Assembly: GCF_037132785.1 (NCBI RefSeq)
Contig: NZ_JBAHZZ010000160.1
Location: forward strand, 1 to 12,973
Origin: Flavicella sp037132785
Lineage (GTDB): Bacteria; Bacteroidota; Bacteroidia; Flavobacteriales; Flavobacteriaceae
Reading direction: 5' to 3'
DNA: 12,973 nucleotides
How positions within the stretch are numbered: position 1 is the stretch's first letter; every line of letters starts with the position of its first letter. Below are positions 8,198 through 12,973 of this stretch, piece after piece. Below the pieces are notes generated by a model. It worked only from the letters and a program-made list of their open reading frames with translations. It ran no database searches and was not told the DNA's origin. Both the position numbers and the translations under genes were made by a program.

Positions 8198-8670
8198 AAA
8201 AAGTCAGTTTTTTCAAGGAAATTTGATGGATAAAAACAACTACAGAAGTTGTGTTTTCTTATGGAAACAACTGCTGATAAATATGATCTAGCTATCGTAA
8301 ATATGGAATTATTTAATGAACAATTCTAGTCTTTAATTATAAAAAAAAATCATATATCTATGTTTTAGTTACAAGCACAAATAATGTATAAAAGCAGTAT
8401 TAAAAGTGATGAAATCATATAAAAAATAAATATTAGTTTTTATTCTTCACAAACTAAATACAGAAAAAAATAATATTATCTTTGATAACTTATATTCAAA
8501 TACATACCAAATGGTGTAAATCCAAAAATTTATCCATAAGCAAGCATTGATAAAGAAATTATCCCTTACTATAAATTGTATTTAGAATGTCAAAAAAAAG
8601 TATTGCACATCATAACTACTAAATTCAGATAATTTATTAACAATATTAAAAAAGAATATAAATAATCAAA
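8198..8670. other. Non-coding or degenerate region between the CDF gene and the metal ABC operon
   Basis: This 473-bp stretch holds no full-length gene. Short open pieces in different frames read plausibly as protein, for example METTADKYDLAIVN from 8262 and a piece ending VLHIITTKFR around 8545-8632. Each is under 35 codons and broken by stops, so it could be the remains of a lost gene or chance. The right half must contain the promoter and any metal-responsive operator of the importer. I saw no clear Fur-, Zur- or MntR-type palindrome and no clear Bacteroidota promoter. Confidence 0.5.
8236..8260 (+). terminator. Weak candidate terminator after the CDF gene
   Basis: A perfect 6-bp stem (acaact / agttgt) with a 5-nt loop is followed by gttttctt. 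It lies about 40 bp after the transporter stop codon. The stem is short and the T-run is interrupted, so this is tentative. Confidence 0.3.
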
Positions 8671-9582
8671 ATGAAAAAAATAACATTCTTACTTATTGCT
8701 TTAACGCTTATAAATTGTAAAAAAGAGATTAAAAAAACGAATGGAAAACTGAATGTAGTTACTACAACCTCTATGATTACCGATTTGGTGAATAATATTG
8801 GAGGTGATGTTATAAATATCCAAGGATTAATGGGTAGTGGTGTTGATCCTCATCTATACAAAGCAAGTGAAGGTGATGTATCTAAACTTGTTAATGCCGA
8901 CATTATTTTTTACAATGGAGTTCATTTGGAAGGAAAACTAGTTGATATTTTTGAAAAAATGGGACATCAAAATAATAAAACAATTGCAATTTCCGAAGCG
9001 CTTGATAAAAACACATTGATTAGTTCTGCCTTATTTCAAGGAAATTACGATCCGCATATTTGGTTTGATATAACAATTTGGGAAAAAGCAACATCTTTTA
9101 TTGTTTTAAAACTGTCAGAAGCAGTTCCTGAACACAAAACAGTTTTCGAAACAAATGGTGAAAAATATCTTAAATCGTTAAAAGCTTTAAAAGCTAAAAT
9201 TACAGCTACAATCCAAACGCTTCCCAAAGAAAAAAGAATTTTGGTAACAGCGCATGACGCATTTAGTTATTTCGGAAGAGCTTTTGGATTTGAAGTTGTC
9301 GGGCTTCAAGGGTTGTCAACAGCAACAGAAGCAGGAGTTAAGGATGTTCAAAAACTAGCTGAGTTTATTATCCAAAAAAATGTCAAAGCTATTTTTGTCG
9401 AAAGTTCAGTTCCAATACGAACTATTGAAGCTCTAAAAGCATCCGTAAATTCTAAAGGTCATGATGTGCAAATTGGAGGTACTTTGTATTCCGATGCTTT
9501 AGGAAATGCGGGAACAATTGAAAGTACATATATAGGGATGTTTGAATATAATGTAAGAACAATTGTGGGAGCCTTGAAGTAA
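8671..9582 (+). CDS. troA: Metal ABC transporter substrate-binding lipoprotein, TroA/YtgA type
   Basis: Periplasmic, membrane-anchored metal-binding protein of a cluster A-I ABC importer, 303 aa. The signal peptide ends in lipobox LINC, giving lipidated Cys16. Four metal ligands are recognisable in family positions: H61 (DPHLY), H129 (DPHIW), H195 (TAHDAFSYF) and D275 (YSDALG). This His3Asp set is that of TroA-type proteins; Mn-specific PsaA/MntC proteins have Glu at the third position. The His-rich loop of proteobacterial ZnuA is missing: the stretch before H129 has no His cluster. The GLQGLSTATEAG and IFVESS blocks are also TroA-like. It starts the importer operon, 84 bp ahead of the ATPase gene. 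The metal may be Zn, Mn or Fe; TroA/YtgA relatives bind more than one. The symbol is a family-level name. Confidence 0.93.
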   Translation: MKKITFLLIALTLINCKKEIKKTNGKLNVVTTTSMITDLVNNIGGDVINIQGLMGSGVDPHLYKASEGDVSKLVNADIIFYNGVHLEGKLVDIFEKMGHQNNKTIAISEALDKNTLISSALFQGNYDPHIWFDITIWEKATSFIVLKLSEAVPEHKTVFETNGEKYLKSLKALKAKITATIQTLPKEKRILVTAHDAFSYFGRAFGFEVVGLQGLSTATEAGVKDVQKLAEFIIQKNVKAIFVESSVPIRTIEALKASVNSKGHDVQIGGTLYSDALGNAGTIESTYIGMFEYNVRTIVGALK

Positions 9583-9666
9583 ATGTTAAGTCGTAAATTT
9601 TAAACATAAAAAACAATATCAAGAACAACTGATTCCAAATACAAAATCGTCTGATATAAAAACTAA

Positions 9667-10404
9667 ATGAGCAAAAAAATAGCAGTAAAAGTTGATGATT
9701 TAACAGTCGCATACAATTACAAACCTGTACTTTGGGATATTGATTTAGAAATTCCAGAAGGTGTTTTAATGGCAATTGTAGGTCCAAATGGCGCAGGTAA
9801 ATCTACTTTAATAAAAGCAATATTAGGAATTTTAGAGCCTCTAGCAGGAAGTATTAGTATCTATGGAAAACCATACCACAAACAACGATCATTGGTTGCT
9901 TATGTCCCACAAAAAGGAAGTGTAGATTGGGATTTCCCTACTACAGCTTTGGATGTTGTTATGATGGGAACTTATGGAAGCCTTGGTTGGATAAAAAGAC
10001 CCCGTCAAAAAGAAAAAAAACTAGCACTAGAAGCATTAGAAAAAGTTGGTATGCTTCCTTTTAAGAATCGACAAATCAGTCAGCTTTCTGGAGGACAACA
10101 ACAACGAATTTTTCTTGCCAGGGCATTGGTTCAAAACGCATCTATCTATTTTATGGACGAACCTTTTCAAGGAGTAGATGCGACTACTGAAATTGCAATC
10201 ATAAACATTTTAAAGGAATTAAGAAAAACAGGTAAAACTGTTATTGTAGTACATCATGATTTACAAACAGTACCTGAATATTTTGATTGGGTTACCTTTT
10301 TGAATGTCAAAAAAATAGCAACAGGATCGGTAAAAGATATTTTTAATGATGAAAATCTTACTAAAACCTATGGTATTAATTACAAAGTAAGCATTCAAAA
10401 ATAG
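9667..10404 (+). CDS. troB: Metal ABC transporter ATP-binding protein
   Basis: Cytoplasmic nucleotide-binding subunit, 245 aa, that powers the importer. All ABC ATPase motifs are intact: Walker A GPNGAGKST (39-47), Q-loop VPQKG (Q82), signature LSGGQQQR (140-147), Walker B IYFMDEP (160-166) and H-loop VVHHD (H197). The sequence VDWDFPTT after the Q-loop and the MMGTYGSLGW segment are typical of manganese/zinc/iron chelate-type importers (Tro/Mnt/Sit/Znu). Its neighbours are the binding protein upstream and, 19 bp downstream, the first permease, in the order A-B-C-D found in tro and ytg operons. The N-terminal MSKKIAVKVDDLTVAY fits a normal family start. Confidence 0.95.
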   Translation: MSKKIAVKVDDLTVAYNYKPVLWDIDLEIPEGVLMAIVGPNGAGKSTLIKAILGILEPLAGSISIYGKPYHKQRSLVAYVPQKGSVDWDFPTTALDVVMMGTYGSLGWIKRPRQKEKKLALEALEKVGMLPFKNRQISQLSGGQQQRIFLARALVQNASIYFMDEPFQGVDATTEIAIINILKELRKTGKTVIVVHHDLQTVPEYFDWVTFLNVKKIATGSVKDIFNDENLTKTYGINYKVSIQK

Positions 10405-10423
10405 CATATAACTATAAAACATC

Positions 10424-11539
10424 ATGGAATTAAAAGAATATTTTTCACTTGTTTTCTCTGATTATACGCTAAGAACCATTACGCTTGGAACAGCAATATT
10501 AGGTGCTCTTTGTGGCATGTTAGGCAGCTTTGCAGTATTGCGAAAACAAAGTTTATTAGGCGACGCTATTTCTCATGCAGCCTTACCTGGAATTGCGATT
10601 GCATTTATAATCACTGGAACTAAAGATAGTAATGTGCTTCTTATTGGTGCATTGATAAGTGGTTTGATTGGTGCATTTTGGATTCGTGGTATTACTTCTA
10701 AAACACATTTAAAATCAGATACTGCATTAGGCTTGGTACTATCATTGTTTTTTGGATTTGGAATGCTATTATTAACTTTTATTCAAAAACAACCCAATGC
10801 AAATCAAGCGGGATTAGATAAATATTTATTTGGTCAAGCAGCAACATTAATAGAACGTGACGTTTGGTTAATGGCAAGTATTACCGGGATATGCTTAATT
10901 GTATTGCTGCTTTTTTGGAAGGAATTTAAAATATTACTTTTTGATGCAGAATACACCAAAACTCTAGGTTTTAATACTAATTTTATAGATATTTTAATCA
11001 CCGTATTTATCGTTTTAGCAATTGTTATGGGACTTCAAACTGTTGGGGTTGTTTTAATGAGTGCGATGCTTCTTGCTCCTGCAGCAGCAGCAAGACAGTG
11101 GACTAATAGCTTAGGGGTTATGGTTTTTTTAGCCGCTATTTTCGGTGCTTTTTCTGGAGTACTTGGAACCGCTATTAGCGCAAGTGAAAACAACCTTTCT
11201 ACCGGTCCAGTTATTGTTTTAGTAGCATCTGTTTTTGTTGTTTTTTCTTTTGTATTCTCTCCAAAAAGAGGATTACTTTTTAAACAAATACGTATCATTA
11301 AAAACAGACGAGATTTAGTTTTACACAAAACATTGGCTTTTATGCACACTATTGCTAAAACACACGGAGATATTTCTCATCCACATACCATTAAAATTTT
11401 AAATAACTTTCATGGATTCACAAAAAAAACACTTCAAAAATTAGCTGATAAAAACTATATTAAAATTGAAAATAATATGTGGTCTTTAACAGAAGAAGGC
11501 TTTGAGAAAGCTTCAAATCTATACAACCAACAAACTTAG
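10424..11539 (+). CDS. troC: Metal ABC transporter permease with C-terminal winged-helix-like domain (first permease)
   Basis: Inner-membrane permease of the ABC-3 family (371 aa), longer than the usual ~270-300 aa. The membrane core (~18-283) has about eight hydrophobic segments and the conserved LLGDAISHAALPGI motif (45-57), which contacts the ATPase. After the last segment and a basic stretch (KRGLLFKQIRIIKNRR), residues ~295-371 form a soluble domain: helices, a conserved-looking LQKLADKNYI segment, a short wing (IENNMWSL) and LTEEGFEKA. This matches the end of a DtxR-type winged helix (recognition helix, wing, LT-x-x-G-x-x-x-A). Chlamydial YtgC is fused to a DtxR-like repressor (YtgR), but here only the helix-turn-helix part is present, without the metal-sensing/dimerisation domain. 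Only 3 bp separate it from the next gene. The permease role is firm; the regulatory role of the extension is inference. Confidence 0.93.
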   Translation: MELKEYFSLVFSDYTLRTITLGTAILGALCGMLGSFAVLRKQSLLGDAISHAALPGIAIAFIITGTKDSNVLLIGALISGLIGAFWIRGITSKTHLKSDTALGLVLSLFFGFGMLLLTFIQKQPNANQAGLDKYLFGQAATLIERDVWLMASITGICLIVLLLFWKEFKILLFDAEYTKTLGFNTNFIDILITVFIVLAIVMGLQTVGVVLMSAMLLAPAAAARQWTNSLGVMVFLAAIFGAFSGVLGTAISASENNLSTGPVIVLVASVFVVFSFVFSPKRGLLFKQIRIIKNRRDLVLHKTLAFMHTIAKTHGDISHPHTIKILNNFHGFTKKTLQKLADKNYIKIENNMWSLTEEGFEKASNLYNQQT

Positions 11540-11542
11540 AAT

Positions 11543-12703
11543 ATGAGTAATGCACAAATAGAAATACAATTAATTGCTTGTGTCGTTGCCATTGCATGTG
11601 CAATACCTGGAACATTTTTGGTGCTTAGAAAAATGGCCATGATTAGTGATGCCATAAGTCACTCTATATTACCTGGTATTGTTATTGGTTTTTTTATTAC
11701 ACAAGATTTAAACTCTCCCCTTTTAATTTTATTGGCTGCAGTAACAGGAATTATCACTGTATTTGCAGTAGAAAAAATTCAAAAAATAGGATTGGTCAAA
11801 GAAGATACAGCCATAGGATTAGTTTTTCCTGCACTTTTTAGTATTGGAGTTATATTAATTGCCAAAAACGCAAATGATGTTCATTTGGATATTGATGCTG
11901 TGCTATTAGGAGAATTAGCCTTTGCACCTTTTGATAGGTTAATTATTAATGGAATAGACATCGGTCCAAAATCACTATGGGTAATAGGAAGTATTTTACT
12001 TGTAACACTTAGCTTGCTTATCGCATTTTTCAAAGAATTAAAAGTAAGTACATTTGATCCTGGATTGTCTGCAGCACTTGGTTTTTCTCCTACAATTATA
12101 CATTATGGCTTAATGAGTATTTCATCAATCACAACTGTTGGTGCCTTTGATGCTGTTGGTGCAATTTTGGTTGTTGCATTAATGATTGCTCCTGCAGCAA
12201 CAGCTTATCTTTTAACAACCGATTTAAAAAAAATGTTACTATTGGCAATTTCATTTGGAATTTTTAGTGCGATTTCAGGTTATTGGTTGGCTCATTTTTT
12301 AGATGCCTCAATTGCGGGATCTATCACAAGTACTTTAGGTCTCCTATTTTTATTAGTCTACTTATTTGCACCCAGTAAAGGTTTAATATCTGTATTGTAT
12401 AGAGAAAAAAGACAGCGTATAGAAGTTTCATTACTCACCTTTTTACTTCATTTAAACAATCATACTGACAAAAAAGAACGTCATGTAAATCACTTAAACG
12501 AACATATAAATTGGCAAAAAGTACGTTCAAAAACAGTACTAGAATTGGCTTTAAAAAACAATATGATACATATAGACAACAATATTGTTTCACTAACCTC
12601 TAAAGGAAGCGATTTTACTTCAAAAGCAATCAATTATATCATTACAAACGAAGATTCTCAAATTGAAGATATGAAAGACGATTTCTTTTTGTTTAGAGGA
12701 TAG
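11543..12703 (+). CDS. troD: Metal ABC transporter permease with C-terminal winged-helix-like domain (second permease)
   Basis: Second ABC-3 permease (386 aa), expected to pair with the first to form the channel. The core (~7-277) has about eight hydrophobic segments and a MISDAISHSILPGI motif (33-46) equivalent to that of its partner. A basic junction (YREKRQR) leads to a soluble tail, ~290-386. Residues 325-365 read as the end of a winged helix: a VLELALKNNMIHI helix/turn, the short wing DNNIV and SLTSKGSDFTSKA, parallel to the first permease's tail. An acidic end (EDSQIEDMKDDFFLFRG) follows. The tail is less similar to DtxR than that of the first permease. The family is known to include long second permeases (for example Treponema TroD). 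It is the last gene of the operon; no repressor gene follows within the window. Confidence 0.93.
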   Translation: MSNAQIEIQLIACVVAIACAIPGTFLVLRKMAMISDAISHSILPGIVIGFFITQDLNSPLLILLAAVTGIITVFAVEKIQKIGLVKEDTAIGLVFPALFSIGVILIAKNANDVHLDIDAVLLGELAFAPFDRLIINGIDIGPKSLWVIGSILLVTLSLLIAFFKELKVSTFDPGLSAALGFSPTIIHYGLMSISSITTVGAFDAVGAILVVALMIAPAATAYLLTTDLKKMLLLAISFGIFSAISGYWLAHFLDASIAGSITSTLGLLFLLVYLFAPSKGLISVLYREKRQRIEVSLLTFLLHLNNHTDKKERHVNHLNEHINWQKVRSKTVLELALKNNMIHIDNNIVSLTSKGSDFTSKAINYIITNEDSQIEDMKDDFFLFRG

Positions 12704-12794
12704 TTCTCTCATCTGAACACCTATCAAATGACAATCCTAAATTAAGTGCTTTAAAAGAGAATACTTAAAAACACACCTTCTTAAAGGTATTATC

Positions 12795-12822
12795 TAGTTT
12801 AGCCCCCAATAAGTTCGGAGTG
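12795..12822 (+). repeat. Imperfect direct repeat, copy 2
   Basis: Second copy of the repeat at 7052-7079, same orientation, 24/28 identical, with tagtttag at the start and gttcggagtg at the end. An AAATTTAA block and an ACC-x-TTG block follow in both copies, so the related stretch may extend to ~50 bp with small gaps. The copies are about 5.7 kb apart and enclose all the plus-strand metal genes. Confidence 0.6.
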
Positions 12823-12862
12823 GTTGATAATAAATTTAAGACCGTTGCATAATGCTCTTTTC

Positions 12863-12914
12863 AGTTTTAGATTTCAATTTTGACTTTTTAAATCTAAAAT
12901 TTATATTTTTTTTT
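12863..12914 (+). terminator. Likely intrinsic terminator of the metal importer operon
   Basis: A perfect 10-bp inverted repeat (ttttagattt at 12865-12874, aaatctaaaa at 12890-12899), extendable by a G-U and an A-T pair, with a 15-nt loop. It is followed by tttatattttttttt. It sits about 160 bp after the stop of the second permease. The stem is A/T-rich and therefore weak, but the T-run is long. It could also serve a gene converging from beyond the right edge. Confidence 0.5.
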
Positions 12915-12973
12915 CTTATTTTCATTGTTTATGTTAGTTATGGATCTATTTTTTGGTTCATTTTCCTTTAGTT

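Larger units (their letters stand above)
12704..12973. other. Non-coding region downstream of the importer operon
   Basis: About 270 bp with no gene. It holds a small hairpin (acctt-ctta-aaggt, 12775-12788), the second copy of the 28-bp repeat and a strong stem followed by T-rich DNA. The segment accgttgcataatgctc at 12841-12857 looks like the kind of GC-richer block found at insertion-sequence ends, but no partner inverted repeat is visible inside the window. Confidence 0.5.

Noticed and set aside
8190..8291. 33-codon open frame overlapping the end of the CDF gene
   Set aside because: It starts inside the CDF stop region, has no recognisable family, and is in an A/T-rich stretch where such frames arise by chance.
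8600..8670. Possible promoter or Fur/Zur-type operator upstream of the binding-protein gene
   Set aside because: Candidate TTG and TA elements had spacings that do not fit the Bacteroidota promoter, and no symmetrical operator could be seen.
9452..9787. Minus-strand open frame of 111 codons spanning the end of the binding-protein gene and the start of the ATPase gene
   Set aside because: It overlaps two well-supported genes on the other strand and reads as Leu/Phe-rich antisense sequence.
11035..11349. Minus-strand open frame of 104 codons
   Set aside because: Antisense to the first permease, which has clear family motifs throughout. The translation is low-complexity (Lys/Thr/Ala-rich) and matches nothing I recognise.

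Overview
The window looks like a marine or host-associated Flavobacteriaceae-type Bacteroidota chromosome. The DNA is very AT-rich. It carries a SusC/SusD outer-membrane pair, the intergenic stretches are A/T-rich, and recognisable Shine-Dalgarno sites are scarce. This is inferred from gene content and composition; no 16S or other marker gene is present.

Left edge (1-340): the 3' end of an IS30-family transposase, which keeps two of the three catalytic acidic residues, followed by a likely right terminal inverted repeat. The rest of the element lies outside the window.

Minus-strand operon (6678 down to 357): a SusC-like TonB-dependent receptor, a SusD-like lipoprotein (SusD/RagB type 2) and a secreted calcineurin-like metallophosphoesterase with an N-terminal fibronectin-III/purple-acid-phosphatase-like domain. 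The order is susC, susD, phosphatase, with gaps of 24 and 64 bp. The 64-bp gap holds a 7-bp hairpin. No glycoside hydrolase, lyase, sulfatase, sigma/anti-sigma pair or hybrid two-component regulator accompanies it in the window. The best reading is a minimal uptake locus in which a surface or periplasmic phosphoesterase works on a phosphorylated compound that the SusCD pair captures; the substrate is not known.

Intergenic 6679-7327: about 650 bp between divergently transcribed units, with no convincing gene. It contains one copy of an imperfect 28-bp repeat (24/28 identical) whose second copy, in the same orientation, lies beyond the metal-transport genes at 12795-12822.

Plus-strand metal block (7328-12703): a cation diffusion facilitator (efflux type), a 473-bp non-coding or degenerate stretch, then a four-gene Tro/Ytg/Znu-type metal ABC importer: lipoprotein binding protein, ATPase and two permeases. 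Each permease carries an approximately 80-90 residue C-terminal extension that looks like a winged helix-turn-helix of the DtxR type, recalling the chlamydial YtgC-YtgR fusion. No separate metal-responsive repressor gene is present. This tandem permease/wHTH architecture is the most interesting feature of the window. A 10-bp stem followed by a T-run at 12865-12914 is a likely terminator for the importer operon.

Together the plus-strand genes make a metal homeostasis block (import plus export). The minus-strand genes make a scavenging block for an organic phosphate or another SusCD ligand. No tRNA, rRNA or CRISPR was seen.
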